A DNA stretch of 49,705 nt from a virus. Position numbers and translations under genes: made by a program. Shown piece by piece: positions 19,254-30,147 of the stretch. The stretch's first letter is position 1, and every line of letters starts with the position of its first letter. The DNA is taken from IMG/VR virus record IMGVR_UViG_3300017728_000015, positions 1 through 49,705 of that record; one strand, 5' to 3'. The notes under the pieces are model-generated. The model was given only the letters and a program-made list of their open reading frames with translations. It was not told the origin of the DNA and did not search any database.

Positions 19254-20315
19254 TTATTCTTTTGTCCTTATACATTCTTCTCCATCAATTAGTGTTATTT
19301 CAAAAAAAGTATCTGATATTTCATTTGATGGACGAGTTGACGGAGTATAAGCATTTATAGAACTTAGTTCTTCTAAGACATCGTGAAGTGTAACGTTTGG
19401 ATCAGCGAAATTAATGCTTGCAGCACTTAAATTAATAGCAAACATTCCAGTATCTAGTGTACCGTCAATTATTCCATGTGGAAAAAGATTATCGTTGCTA
19501 TCTAATGCCCATAATGTTGATGTAGATGCAGTAAAAGAATCTCCACCTGCATTATCATCAGCTGGAACAAATTTTGTGCCATCCCATTTTAAAACTTGAT
19601 TATTATTTGGAGCATTTGTTGTTATATCTACATCAGATAAGTCCCCAATAGAAGATGATGATATGTCTGCAGAGCTTATTGCAGTATCTGCCATTGTTCC
19701 TATATAAATGTATGCTTCTACGAAAGTTGGATTTTTTGGTTGATTTCCGTCTTGATCAGGCAAAGGATCATTAGGCGGAACGTCTTGATAAAGTATGCCA
19801 TTGAAATAGTCTAGATACCAAGATCTATCGTCAAGTAGAGGTATTTTGGTGCCACTATCTTTTGTATTTACATCACCGCCATAATAAGGTTTTGCTTCAT
19901 ATGCACTTCCAAAGTTTGGAGGAACTAGTTGTAACTTACCTATTGAATCGTGCAAATCTCTATTGTTGACAAATACACCGGTTCCTTTTTTTGGATTATT
20001 TGAAAAAGGAGCAATATCACGTGTATGATAATCAGATGGCAAGCTCAACTTAAAGGAAAACTGTTTACCATCTTTCACACCCTCAGATACTGGTGTTGCT
20101 ACTAATCTAACGTACTCAACAACATTATTTGTTCTGGAGTATAATGCTGAGCTATCCGGTGACTCAGGTATTGCATCAGAAAATATAGTTGAAGTGCTTT
20201 GTGTTAAGCCTGTAGTTTTAGGCTCTGCAAAAGCTCCAGTTAGATTTGAAGTATGAGCTTTTCCAACTAATTTTTTTAAAGCAATATTTTCTTTTGCTGT
20301 TGATGATAATGCCAT
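19254..20315 (-). CDS. Fibre-associated structural protein (353 aa)
   Basis: The N-terminal ~200 residues form a non-repetitive domain (FVNNRDLHDSIGKLQLVPP, then DDRSWYLDYFNGILYQD) typical of marine phage tail proteins. A linker then contains [12 protein letters not shown] and [15 protein letters not shown]. The same linker occurs in the 2227-aa protein just upstream, showing module sharing. GGAG lies before the ATG at 20315 and the gap to the previous gene is 3 bp, so the two are co-transcribed. Probably a short fibre, collar or fibre-tip attachment subunit. Function not established. Confidence 0.65.
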   Translation of the reverse strand: MALSSTAKENIALKKLVGKAHTSNLTGAFAEPKTTGLTQSTSTIFSDAIPESPDSSALYSRTNNVVEYVRLVATPVSEGVKDGKQFSFKLSLPSDYHTRDIAPFSNNPKKGTGVFVNNRDLHDSIGKLQLVPPNFGSAYEAKPYYGGDVNTKDSGTKIPLLDDRSWYLDYFNGILYQDVPPNDPLPDQDGNQPKNPTFVEAYIYIGTMADTAISSADISSSSIGDLSDVDITTNAPNNNQVLKWDGTKFVPADDNAGGDSFTASTSTLWALDSNDNLFPHGIIDGTLDTGMFAINLSAASINFADPNVTLHDVLEELSSINAYTPSTRPSNEISDTFFEITLIDGEECIRTKE

Positions 20316-20318
20316 GTT

Positions 20319-23300
20319 TTAACTCCAAACTATCTCTATGTTACTTAAATATCCTGTCCAATTATTGTCTGCTTCAATCTTCATTACAAAATATTCATCT
20401 CTCTTCAAATATTTTACACCAAACGTAACTATATTTGATATTGTATTACCACTAGATATTACAGAAGATAAATTGCCACTAAGTGCTCCGTCACCGTCAT
20501 TATACTGATCTGTTTCAAAATCTTTTGCAATATTTAAAAACCCAGTTGTTTGATTTTCTACTGTATTGGGTATTTTAACAGACACTTTAATGTCTGTTGC
20601 AGATAGTGATTCTGACAAGACTGTTCCGTCACCTTGTAATTGTAACGTAAATTGTTGCTGTGATGAGTTTGTATTATTTTGGAATATTCTATAAAATGTT
20701 TTTGTTCCTGTTTGCGAAGAATAATCTGGGTTACCAGATGGGGCTGTAATTGATCCACCCTCGGTTGTATCTCTAAAATCTACTTTAGGATAAGCAAGTT
20801 TTTCATCATATACCATTAATCCATCTGTAAGTGCTGCAGTAGAATCCCACGAAGCACCTGATGCGTCTGCTTGAGCTGCATATACTGCTGTTGGCATTCT
20901 TTTAGTTTCATTTGAAAAGTCTTCTTCAATAACACTCTGAACTGTACTAGAAACTGAATATTGTAAAAGCTTATTAGATGTAGCTCGCTCGCTAGCACCT
21001 GTTGTTGTTTCTCCCGCTGATGCTGTAAGTGGATGTTTAACAGTAGCATCTATTGTTATATCGTTCATATTTGTATAAGGTGTACCCGAGCTTATCTCAG
21101 GCAAAGACTTAATATAATTTGCTGAAACTACTGAATTTATCTTTAATATTTCATTTTGTGCACCAGTAGCATTTGCTACATTAATCTCTGTTAGTGACCT
21201 TGCAACTTGTGATACATCGCCTGCTTCTGTATAATTTGTAGTTACTAAGTTTCCATTTACGCCAGACTGATTTAATGTTTTTACTTTAAATTTAGAACCT
21301 GTATCATCAAAAACTTTTACAGCATCATTAGCATCACTATAAATATTTTTATATAAGTTTCTAACTTCTATTTCGTATGGAATATTAGTAACCTTTTTGT
21401 AATATTCAATTCCAGAAAGATGATTTTTCTCCGTAGAAGATATAGCAGCATTGTTTATAGAATATGTTATTGAGCCACTGTCTGTAAAGTCTGGTACATC
21501 TGTATTATTATCGTTAATCCACTCAACAATGTAAGGATTAGAAGGATGTGAAGTAGAATTGTCTATTTGATGAGTTACTTTTGCAAAGTTGTAACCATTT
21601 CTTTGCTTTGATGCAGGTATAATAAACTTTGCTTTTCTAAATATTTTATTATAGTCGGGTCTTTGATTAGTATCTCTTCCAGGAAGTGGTAAACTTAAGT
21701 TTGTAAAGCCTAATCCGTCTGAAAGCTGTGATCCCTCTAAGAAAGGTGTTGTAGATAAGTCTATTGTATGAGTATGACCTCCGGATCCAGAACCACCATT
21801 TACTTCTAATATTAATTCGCCAACGTTTCCTTGATTACCACCAAAAGATTTTGCTTCATAGTTAAAGCCATCTTGAGGAATATGGTGATTTAAGTCTCCA
21901 GTGACGTCTTCACTTCCATCGTGTATACCATATTTTATTCCACTTACGTCAAAAGAAGTATTAACATCTGTAGTATAATTTGAAAAGCCTGTAACATTAT
22001 TTGAAGTGCCAAAAGATAAATTGCCTTGAACTCCTGCAGTATCTGTAATAAAACCTATTTCTTCTAAGTTTTTCGAGTCTCCTACAGAGCCTATTACATC
22101 ATTAAAACTTACGCTCATTGAATCTACATAACCTTGCCAGTTACCGGGAGCTGTAATTTTTGCTAATACATAATCATCGGTTGATATTTCATCAAAACCA
22201 AATGTTGCAAACTTATTGTTAATTGTGCCTAAATCCATTACACCATTAGTTGCATCACCACATGTAGTGCTCAAATCATTAGTATAATCTCCTAAATCAA
22301 AATTTGACGCTACACTCATCCAGTTTGTTTCTCCTTGGCCATCTTTTTGTGGCAATTTAAACTCTACTTTTATATTGCTTGGATTACTATCATTAACTGT
22401 CTCATCTAATGTAGAATTGTTTCCAGACATTGAAAAAAGTAATTCATTAGCTGTGTTAACTGTAGTATTTTTAAATTTTCTAATCCAAATCCTGTTTGTA
22501 TTTGCTATCCCGCTGTAGTCTGGGTTATTATTAATATTAGTAAAATCACCGTTGTTTGGCAAGTCACTACTTTTTGGTGAATAAAGTCTTGAATTGAAAA
22601 CAAGAAGACCTGTTTTATGACCATCATTATTTTCATCTACTAAACTTACTGTTTTATCCCAAACATATGTATTGTTGTCAATATTAGCTTTAGAATAAGT
22701 TGTCGTGTCTATCAATCTATGATCTTCATCATTAAAGTCTGACGAAGTATCTGTGCTTGTTGCAGCTTGTTTATCTAACAAAATTCCATTTACATTTTCA
22801 TTAGTATCTGCTGACGCTATATTGTTTTTAAATGGATGACTTAAGTTAAATCCTGCTTGTAATGTACCATTTATAATTCTATTGTTTGCAGGTATTAAAT
22901 CTGTAGTTTTTGTTAAATTAATTTGTTTTGTATGATCTTCATCTCCGCCTATATCAGGAATACTAAAGTTATCAAAAGAAGCAGTGCCTTGCCCTAAAGG
23001 AGAAATATTTTCATCAAAAGTAATATCGTTATCTGAATATATGTATTTATAAAAATTATCGATATTAGCTGTATACGTTGCTGATATGTCTGTATGATAT
23101 TCTATGCCAGAAAGATATTTGCTTCCTGATTTATTTAGTGTTAAAGTCTTTGCAGATACTGCTATTTGATCTGAATTGTTATCGTTTACCCACTCAGTAA
23201 AACCTGTAACAGTTTCTGAAGCGCCTATAACATGTTTTACTTGAACATAATTTCTTCCATTAACTTGATCAGCAGTTCCTACTTGCCATGTTCCTGTTTT

Positions 23301-26300
23301 GTGTTTAAAGCTATTAAAATCTATATCAGAAGGTGATTTTCCTGATTTTAATGCTGTTAAATTAAACCCACTATTATTATTATTAAAACTAGTTCCTGCA
23401 GAAAATGTTAATGTTTCATTTACAGCATTAACCCCAGCTTCAGTAGAATTAGTTAATTCAAAACTAGTTCCGTTTATAATAGTGTTTATTTTTGAACCGT
23501 CAGGAATACCTAGTCCTGTGACACACATTCCAGCTTCAAGTAATGTTGTGTCGTCTATTGTTATAGTTGTGCTATTATTATAACTACAATTTGAATTAAT
23601 AATAGGTGTTAAAGAGACATTGTGCTTTTCTACTCCGTTGACAAGTATTTTTAAGTTTCCTTGCTCAGCAGACCCAAAAGCATTGTCAGGATAGTTCACT
23701 ATATTATTTGAGTATGTATCGCTAACAACATCTTCATTTAACGTACCGCTAACGACGCTAAAACTATTAAAAATACCTAGTCTATAGCTGTTGCCGTCAT
23801 TAGAATTTCCAGGAGTATATTGGCCATTTACATCAACAACATTAAGCCCAGTTGACAATACTGTATTTACATTTGTATATGCTGGGTCTGTATTTGCGTC
23901 ACCAAATGATAACTTTGCTGCTATTCCATTTCCTGTATCGACATCAAATTGGTCTAACGAAGGTGCTGGTTTAGGTGCTAATGCTTTAAGTACCTCGTTA
24001 AATCTATCTATCGCAGTTCCTATACTAGTATTAGCTGTAAAGTCTTCAAAAAGACCGTCAGTATAACTAGAATCTTCTGAAGTGCCAATAGTACCTCCTG
24101 TAGTTGAAATTTGACTAGCTTTTATATATTTAACTTTTCCTCCGTCTGAATGATCGTGAAGCGCTAAAAGATCATTTTCACCATCAACAGTAATTGCTGC
24201 ACCATCTTCAGCTGACATTATGAAGTTATTATTCCCTACGTAATTAATATTTACTATTGCTTCACCTGTTGTTGCACCGCCATCCAATCCTGCACCTGCA
24301 ACAACACTAGTTATATCTCCACCTCCACCTAATCCTCCGTTAGAGTCGTCTGCAGGTATGAATTTTGTGCCATCCCATTTTAAAACTTGATCATTTGCAG
24401 GAGGGGTTGTTGTAATATCAACATCAGATAAGTCGCCAATCGAAGAAGAAAAAGTTCCTTGATTATTTGAGTTATCGCTAAACGTTGTTGTAATAACTGT
24501 TCCGGAAATTGAAACATCTGTTATTGTCGACGCGTCTGCGCCTGCTTGACCATCAGCACCTGCTGGCCCTTCTGCACCTGCTGGTCCTTCTGCACCTTGT
24601 TCACCTTGCTGACCTTGTTCACCTTGGAGGCCCTGCTCACCTTGTAGGCCTTGTTCTCCTTGAATACCCTGCTCACCTTGTAGGCCTTGTTCTCCTTGAA
24701 TACCTTGCTCACCTTGTGGTCCTTGTGGTCCTTGTTCACCTTGTAGCCCTTGCAAACCCTGTTCACCCTGCGGCCCTTGCAAACCCTGTGGTCCCTGTGG
24801 TCCCTCTGGGCCTTGAGGACCAACTTCACCTTGTAGTCCTTGAGGCCCTTCTGGACCAACTTCACCTTGTGGTCCTTGAGGTCCAGTTGTTGCATCAACA
24901 TATTTAAAGTGTTCTTCAATTATATTATTAGGATCAGTATCGTCTCTCGCTACATATTGAAGTATTCTACCGTCCGATTTTGTTATGTTATTAGGATCAG
25001 GATCTATGCCATCTAATTCAAAGATATTTGATTTAATTGCAGTGTCTAGCTTAATAATTGCGTCATGATGTGAGTCACCATCAGTAATATTAATTGGGTT
25101 ATTACCGTAGGAAGGCAACGCATAGACTGCAGGTTGACCTAGATTTGCTGTGTTTTCTAAACCAACTGCAGACGCAATATTGTTTAAGTTTAATTGCTGA
25201 TTGCCGCCTTCAATTCCTGCTATTAAAGCTCTACTTTCTTTAATCGCTAAATCTAGTTTACCAATAGCAATATGATGTGTATCTGTATTATTTATAAACG
25301 TTACTGTATTATTTGCAACATAACTAGTAGGCAAATTGCCTGTTGGCGAAAGACCTGTATTGTTTGATATTGAAGAAATAATATTTCCGTTTCTAGAAAT
25401 ATTATTGTTTATACCTAAAATTTGACTGTCGATTTCGTTTTTAAGACTTATTCTATTGTTATCAAGTATTTTAATAGCGCTAATTATATTTTCATTACTT
25501 ACATCGTTTAGCGTCGGGTTTTGATTATCGAACAAAGTCAGATAAGAAAAATCATTATTTTCAAGGTCTGTAAAACCTAAGTTTGTAATTATTTTATTTT
25601 GTAAGTTTGATATTCTTATATCTTCGCTATTAAGTCCTGCAATTAATTGAGAATTATCGTTTAATTCAGAATCTAATGCTACTAAAGCACCTTTTATTGT
25701 TAGAGGGTTCGGGTTTTGATTTGTTCCAACATTTTTCAGTATATTTGTAGTGTTTGCAAAAGCTTCTAGCTCTCCAAAACTATCTTCTTCTAATGATAAA
25801 CCGATGGAGCTAACAATTGTAGTAAGGTCGCTATCAATAGAGTTTATTTCAAAATCAATTGTAGAAAGATTACTAATAATACTTTCGTTTGAGTCTAGTA
25901 CTGATAAGTTATTAAAATTATTAAACGAGAGTGTGTCGTTGTTATTTGTAATGCCAACAAGCGTATTACTTTGATTTATATAATTTAGAAGTAAAAGTGA
26001 GCCATTTAAATTATTTTCAATTTCTGTTACATTAGTTTGCGATCTAATTCTGTTTTCATCAACTACATTTTGAAGCTGCGTTAATGTTGTGTTTATTGTA
26101 TTTATTGTGCCAGAATTACTGCTAGTAGATGTTGCATTAGCATCAACTATTTGCCGGGTTTCCAGAAGTTTTTGATCTAAAATAGCATCAGCGTTAAAAA
26201 GAGAAGTAGCTGTATCAATATATTCTAAATTTAAATCTGCATCATAGACGCCATTTGATAATAATCCCGAGCCTAATTGTGTATCGTCCAACTCTTGTTG

Positions 26301-27002
26301 AAGATCACTTACTTCTGATGCTTCTGCTTTTGTTTCAATATTTCCTGCATTAATAAATATTTTATCATCAAGTATTGACAGAGCATTAAAAACTGAGGAT
26401 ACTCCAGAGGATGTATTTATATAGTTAGTGGTTTCATCTGGTGTATATTGTAATGTTTGAAGATTTAGCCCAATATTACTTTTAATAGTATCTAAATTTG
26501 TCGCTGTTTGAGTATTGACTAAATTTATTTGCGCAATACTATTTTCATTAATTTTAATTTTATTATCGAGTATAGCATCTGCTTCACCAGCAGTTGTAGG
26601 TGCAGGCTGGGCTGTACTTAGATAATTCGTATTTTGTAAATCATATCCGATTTGATTGAAATTTATAAGTTCGCCAGCAGTTGTTCTTAGATGATCTAAA
26701 AACAAAGTTCCTTTTATAAGTACATCTCCACCAAATACTGACGAATGATCATTTGGAAGAATTCCATTTCCGTCTACGCCGTTTTGTGTAGGATCGCCGT
26801 GGACGTATAACAGCGTATTACTTGGATAGTTATTGCTATTTTGCAAAAATACTTCTAAGTCATTTGTTTGACCACCCAAGTGATCACTAGCAAAATCTTC
26901 TGAGTATATTATTAGTTTTGGTTCTAATAAATTCTGACTATCTTCGTTGCTCCCGATTAAGGATCCCGTTCTTATTCTATTTGATAAAAAGTCTCTAGAC
27001 AT
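20319..27002 (-). CDS. Giant fibre/adhesin with collagen-like domain (2227 aa)
   Basis: This is the largest gene in the window. Residues ~1-690 are rich in Asn and Leu with recurring SNIGLN/ALDSEL-type heptads and probably form a coiled or beta shaft. Residues ~704-821 are an uninterrupted collagen-like Gly-X-Y tract (GPQGPQG, GLQGEQG, GEQGIQG). A linker with [12 protein letters not shown] and [15 protein letters not shown] follows. Two homologous C-terminal halves then share patterns such as [36 protein letters not shown] and the YKYIYSD/YKNIYSD motif, suggesting an internal duplication of a receptor-binding domain. The start ATG at 27002 is preceded by AAGGAA. Confidence 0.8.
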   Translation of the reverse strand: MSRDFLSNRIRTGSLIGSNEDSQNLLEPKLIIYSEDFASDHLGGQTNDLEVFLQNSNNYPSNTLLYVHGDPTQNGVDGNGILPNDHSSVFGGDVLIKGTLFLDHLRTTAGELINFNQIGYDLQNTNYLSTAQPAPTTAGEADAILDNKIKINENSIAQINLVNTQTATNLDTIKSNIGLNLQTLQYTPDETTNYINTSSGVSSVFNALSILDDKIFINAGNIETKAEASEVSDLQQELDDTQLGSGLLSNGVYDADLNLEYIDTATSLFNADAILDQKLLETRQIVDANATSTSSNSGTINTINTTLTQLQNVVDENRIRSQTNVTEIENNLNGSLLLLNYINQSNTLVGITNNNDTLSFNNFNNLSVLDSNESIISNLSTIDFEINSIDSDLTTIVSSIGLSLEEDSFGELEAFANTTNILKNVGTNQNPNPLTIKGALVALDSELNDNSQLIAGLNSEDIRISNLQNKIITNLGFTDLENNDFSYLTLFDNQNPTLNDVSNENIISAIKILDNNRISLKNEIDSQILGINNNISRNGNIISSISNNTGLSPTGNLPTSYVANNTVTFINNTDTHHIAIGKLDLAIKESRALIAGIEGGNQQLNLNNIASAVGLENTANLGQPAVYALPSYGNNPINITDGDSHHDAIIKLDTAIKSNIFELDGIDPDPNNITKSDGRILQYVARDDTDPNNIIEEHFKYVDATTGPQGPQGEVGPEGPQGLQGEVGPQGPEGPQGPQGLQGPQGEQGLQGLQGEQGPQGPQGEQGIQGEQGLQGEQGIQGEQGLQGEQGLQGEQGQQGEQGAEGPAGAEGPAGADGQAGADASTITDVSISGTVITTTFSDNSNNQGTFSSSIGDLSDVDITTTPPANDQVLKWDGTKFIPADDSNGGLGGGGDITSVVAGAGLDGGATTGEAIVNINYVGNNNFIMSAEDGAAITVDGENDLLALHDHSDGGKVKYIKASQISTTGGTIGTSEDSSYTDGLFEDFTANTSIGTAIDRFNEVLKALAPKPAPSLDQFDVDTGNGIAAKLSFGDANTDPAYTNVNTVLSTGLNVVDVNGQYTPGNSNDGNSYRLGIFNSFSVVSGTLNEDVVSDTYSNNIVNYPDNAFGSAEQGNLKILVNGVEKHNVSLTPIINSNCSYNNSTTITIDDTTLLEAGMCVTGLGIPDGSKINTIINGTSFELTNSTEAGVNAVNETLTFSAGTSFNNNNSGFNLTALKSGKSPSDIDFNSFKHKTGTWQVGTADQVNGRNYVQVKHVIGASETVTGFTEWVNDNNSDQIAVSAKTLTLNKSGSKYLSGIEYHTDISATYTANIDNFYKYIYSDNDITFDENISPLGQGTASFDNFSIPDIGGDEDHTKQINLTKTTDLIPANNRIINGTLQAGFNLSHPFKNNIASADTNENVNGILLDKQAATSTDTSSDFNDEDHRLIDTTTYSKANIDNNTYVWDKTVSLVDENNDGHKTGLLVFNSRLYSPKSSDLPNNGDFTNINNNPDYSGIANTNRIWIRKFKNTTVNTANELLFSMSGNNSTLDETVNDSNPSNIKVEFKLPQKDGQGETNWMSVASNFDLGDYTNDLSTTCGDATNGVMDLGTINNKFATFGFDEISTDDYVLAKITAPGNWQGYVDSMSVSFNDVIGSVGDSKNLEEIGFITDTAGVQGNLSFGTSNNVTGFSNYTTDVNTSFDVSGIKYGIHDGSEDVTGDLNHHIPQDGFNYEAKSFGGNQGNVGELILEVNGGSGSGGHTHTIDLSTTPFLEGSQLSDGLGFTNLSLPLPGRDTNQRPDYNKIFRKAKFIIPASKQRNGYNFAKVTHQIDNSTSHPSNPYIVEWINDNNTDVPDFTDSGSITYSINNAAISSTEKNHLSGIEYYKKVTNIPYEIEVRNLYKNIYSDANDAVKVFDDTGSKFKVKTLNQSGVNGNLVTTNYTEAGDVSQVARSLTEINVANATGAQNEILKINSVVSANYIKSLPEISSGTPYTNMNDITIDATVKHPLTASAGETTTGASERATSNKLLQYSVSSTVQSVIEEDFSNETKRMPTAVYAAQADASGASWDSTAALTDGLMVYDEKLAYPKVDFRDTTEGGSITAPSGNPDYSSQTGTKTFYRIFQNNTNSSQQQFTLQLQGDGTVLSESLSATDIKVSVKIPNTVENQTTGFLNIAKDFETDQYNDGDGALSGNLSSVISSGNTISNIVTFGVKYLKRDEYFVMKIEADNNWTGYLSNIEIVWS
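24540..24890 (-). repeat. Collagen-like Gly-X-Y coding repeat
   Basis: A run of about 118 codons encodes Gly-X-Y triplets rich in Pro, Gln and Glu. On the plus strand it is a C/T-rich run of cct-tg-(c/t) words. It includes a perfect 36-bp tandem duplication (24633-24668 and 24669-24704), which marks recent expansion. Confidence 0.9.
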
Positions 27003-27025
27003 TGCAATTCCTTTTTTATTTAATA

Positions 27026-27571
27026 TTAAATATATTTAACGAAAGGATTTGTACCTTCGATTAGCTCAAATAAATCAGAAAATGTATCAAGATCTGTATC
27101 TATATCGTTAAGTTGTTGAATTGTTTCTGTCACAATATAATTGACAATGCCAGAATGTTTTGTACAGTTTACAATAGAAAAGCTTTCATTGCTAATGTTT
27201 TCTATAGTTAATACTGTATTTTTTCCTAAAAAATCACAAGCTATAAAAGGATTGGTAAATTTTTTGTTTTTAAAAATAACTTGAATAGAGGATTCCTTGA
27301 CAATAAATACTTTGTTTGCTTCTAAGATTGTTGTAAATTCAATTGTTTGGCTCCTGGTGCTAGTTAAGTTTGTCCATGTTGTTTCAAAAAAAGGACTTCC
27401 AAATTTTGCGTCAAGCAAGTTAATATACTCTACATTGTCTACTATGACGCTTTCTGGAGAGCCAAAGCCAGTATTTACATATGTCAATGAAGAAACATTA
27501 AAATCACTAGTCTTTAATTCAGAAGGGCTCCCAAAGCCTAATTCTGGATGATTTTTATATACAATACTCAT
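27026..27571 (-). CDS. Small structural protein with FGSP repeats and a Ca-binding-like tail
   Basis: The product has 181 aa. Three FGSP motifs recur in the first 60 residues ([24 protein letters not shown]), each followed by a short beta-like segment ending in an Asn/Asp turn. The C-terminus reads [20 protein letters not shown], which matches the thrombospondin type-3/EF-like D-x-D-x-D-x(2)-S-D-x-x-E-x(4)-G-T-N-P pattern seen in surface proteins. It lies between two fibre genes with GGAG before the ATG. I infer a fibre accessory protein; not assigned to a named family. Confidence 0.6.
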   Translation of the reverse strand: MSIVYKNHPELGFGSPSELKTSDFNVSSLTYVNTGFGSPESVIVDNVEYINLLDAKFGSPFFETTWTNLTSTRSQTIEFTTILEANKVFIVKESSIQVIFKNKKFTNPFIACDFLGKNTVLTIENISNESFSIVNCTKHSGIVNYIVTETIQQLNDIDTDLDTFSDLFELIEGTNPFVKYI

Positions 27572-27585
27572 GTTTTACTCCGCAA

Positions 27586-29793
27586 TTAAGCATAATATAC
27601 AGTAGCTGTAAATTTTTTGTTTGAATATGAAGAGTGAATTGATGTCATATCATTAATTGAAATAAGCAGGAAATAGTCTGCCGGCAACTCAGACTGATTG
27701 TTTTGATTGTAAGTGTCATCATTCCATTCGCTAAAGCCAATACCTAAGTCGCCATACTGAACGCCAATCTTGTTTTGTTGCGGCATGTCTATTGAAGTCG
27801 ACATAGCTGGTAAAGTTTCTGATTGATTTGTTATAAATTCAGCATTGGTTGAAAAACTTGCTGACCATTTAATTGTAGTCGAGTACATTTCGTTGCATGT
27901 TAAAGATATTTTTTTAATTACAAGAGAATTTCCTGTATTGTTCTTAAAAGAAAAAATGTATTTTGAGGCACCTTCTTGAGTAGCATATTTTCCTCCGTTT
28001 GCAACAAAATCTAACACTGTTGACCAACCATCACTATGTGTGGCATGCCAAGACTTATGTGTTAAGTCGTGTATAGATTGACTTTGCCACTCGCCACTGC
28101 TGTAACTTATAACACTGCTGTCAGGAATTACGCTAGCATTTACGGCAACTATATTTTTTGGTGTAGTTCCTGATAGATATTTTAAATCAACCTTATTATT
28201 ATCAGAATCGTTTGTTTGAACGTATATATAATTATTCGAAGGTGTTTCTTCGCTTTGATTTAAATATGCAACGCCATCATTAGTAAGCGCAGTGCCATCT
28301 GATGTTGCTTCAAATATGTGTCCAGATTCATTATTCTTAGCTCCTACTAATCTAAAGTCAATAGCACCAGGGTTTCCTATCCTATACAACGTACCGGATA
28401 TTATTGCGTCAGGATTAACCTGAGAATTGCTAAATTTATAATTCTTTAAAGACAAACTTGATATATTTAAGTTTAAGCTTTTGTTGTTACTAGTACTAAA
28501 CATTTGATCGTTAACACCAAGACTTAAATTAGCATCGCCTATATTTAAAGAATTATCACTTAAAAATAAATGTCTAATCTTGTTTTCAGCACTTCCAATA
28601 TCGGTTTGCTCACTTGTTGAAGGTATTAAATGACCGGAGTTGTTAAAAGACCATCTGCTCTGATTATTTGTTTTAAAAACAATTTGACCATCTGCACCGG
28701 AATCAATTGTCTCTACAGACGTATCCCCTTCTTCAATTTTGTCACCTGTTACTACACCTTCGCCGCCGCCTGCTGAATTTACTGTGATATCGATACTATC
28801 GACATCTGATGTTACGGACGTTGTTACATTATTACCACCTATAATATTTAAAGTTCTTCCTCCTCCAAAAGTTAAAGTTGCTGAACCTGTGTCAGCTCCA
28901 AGCGCTTGAGTAACAGTGGGTATATCTACTAAATTATTATAGCTGATATTTTGGAATGTAACTATATCACTTCCGTTTGTTACTAGCGCTTGTCCTTGTG
29001 TACCCTGAACATCAAAATTAAAGGTTACATCATTTATTTCACTTAACACAGCACTGTTTGCAACTATTGTATTTGCAAAGACAAAAGAAGGCCTATTTCC
29101 GGTTATGTGGCCAATTTGTGCGTTCGCATCAGTAAATCTTAGATTAAATCCTGCACCCAATGTTAATGTATCAGTATCGTTAGAAGTTAAACCTACTAGA
29201 GAGCTTCCACCAGATGCATCTTGCCATGATAAGTTTCCATCACCTGCTGTTGTTAAAACTTGCCCGTCTGTTCCGTAAACAACAGGCAGAGTAAAAGTCT
29301 TATTAGCAGCAACATTTATTTGGTTAATTTTTTTCGTAGTACTATCTACAATTTCAGTTAAACTGCTGTATACATTGTTCCAGTCTCTTTGAGTTGCTGC
29401 AGGCTTTTCAAGATTGTTGTTGGTGCTTTTAACGCTTAGATTGATAAAATGAGATTCAGGCGCTACAAATAGATTTACTTCTGAAAAGATATCAGTATTT
29501 AAATTGCGCGCAGTAACAAATATTCTATATGTACCCCACATATCAATGCTGTTGAAGGTTATTGAGCTTTTATAAGTATCGTTGGGCGTCAATACAATGG
29601 ATGCGTTAGATGATTCTGGTTTATCAACAATATACCACTCAAAGCTAAAGCTATTATTAGCAATAGTATCTTCAGGTCGTTCAGTATCAGTAATACTATT
29701 TATAGTAAGAGCTGTATTTAAGCTTGGTGACAAGTCAACTTCATTAAAAGATGTGATATCATTAGTCGCTGTTATTGTAAAAGTAATAGACAT
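27586..29793 (-). CDS. Tail fibre protein with N-terminal Ig-like domain (735 aa)
   Basis: Residues ~1-110 form an Ig/PKD-like beta-sandwich (FSFEWYIVDKPESSNAS, then WGTYRIFVTARN). KPAATQRDWNNVYSSLTEIV is a linker frequently seen before marine phage fibre shafts. Central modules (LTLGAGFNLRFTDANAQIG, TQGQALVTNGSD and ADGQIVFKTNNQSRWSFNNSGHL written as separate blocks) are shaft-type repeats. The C-terminal ~200 residues are unique with a receptor-binding-like composition (HSSYSNKKFTATVYYA). AAAAGGAA precedes the ATG. It belongs to the fibre operon. Confidence 0.75.
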   Translation of the reverse strand: MSITFTITATNDITSFNEVDLSPSLNTALTINSITDTERPEDTIANNSFSFEWYIVDKPESSNASIVLTPNDTYKSSITFNSIDMWGTYRIFVTARNLNTDIFSEVNLFVAPESHFINLSVKSTNNNLEKPAATQRDWNNVYSSLTEIVDSTTKKINQINVAANKTFTLPVVYGTDGQVLTTAGDGNLSWQDASGGSSLVGLTSNDTDTLTLGAGFNLRFTDANAQIGHITGNRPSFVFANTIVANSAVLSEINDVTFNFDVQGTQGQALVTNGSDIVTFQNISYNNLVDIPTVTQALGADTGSATLTFGGGRTLNIIGGNNVTTSVTSDVDSIDITVNSAGGGEGVVTGDKIEEGDTSVETIDSGADGQIVFKTNNQSRWSFNNSGHLIPSTSEQTDIGSAENKIRHLFLSDNSLNIGDANLSLGVNDQMFSTSNNKSLNLNISSLSLKNYKFSNSQVNPDAIISGTLYRIGNPGAIDFRLVGAKNNESGHIFEATSDGTALTNDGVAYLNQSEETPSNNYIYVQTNDSDNNKVDLKYLSGTTPKNIVAVNASVIPDSSVISYSSGEWQSQSIHDLTHKSWHATHSDGWSTVLDFVANGGKYATQEGASKYIFSFKNNTGNSLVIKKISLTCNEMYSTTIKWSASFSTNAEFITNQSETLPAMSTSIDMPQQNKIGVQYGDLGIGFSEWNDDTYNQNNQSELPADYFLLISINDMTSIHSSYSNKKFTATVYYA

Positions 29794-29813
29794 GTAATAA
29801 TTTCCTTTTAATA

Positions 29814-30137
29814 CTAAGTATCAGTTCTGCTAATAATCTGAAGATGCACATAAACTTCAGGAGTTGCCTCAGCATTTTCTGATATTTCAACAACAACATG
29901 ATCTCTTGTTATACTTGCAATGTAAGCATTCACGTTTTCATTTTCTGGTGAAGCTACACAAATAGGAGCCTCGCTAAAAGCCTTTTGGAAATCATATCTT
30001 TTTGAGAATTGGTTTTCTACAAATCTAATCTTAATTGACTCAATTACACTGCTATTGAGGTCAACATAGACAGGCTTTCTTTTATATATGGGGTAAGTTT
30101 TTCTTTGTCTGTTTAAGTCATAAATGTTTTTAGGCAT
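29814..30137 (-). CDS. Small fibre-operon protein (107 aa)
   Basis: This short protein starts with a basic, Tyr-rich N-terminus (NRQRKTYPIYKRKPVYVDL). It continues with a beta-strand-rich core: AFSEAPICVASPENENVNAY followed by ASITRDHVVVEIS. The F-x-x-A-F-x-x-x-P-x-V-x-x-S pattern recalls the H-type lectin/tail-domain fold, but I cannot assert the family. It lies 11 bp downstream of the phoH stop and 21 bp upstream of the Ig-like fibre start. AAAGGA lies before the ATG. Probably a minor structural or fibre-tip protein. Confidence 0.6.
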   Translation of the reverse strand: MPKNIYDLNRQRKTYPIYKRKPVYVDLNSSVIESIKIRFVENQFSKRYDFQKAFSEAPICVASPENENVNAYIASITRDHVVVEISENAEATPEVYVHLQIISRTDT

Positions 30138-30147
30138 ATTTTATCCT

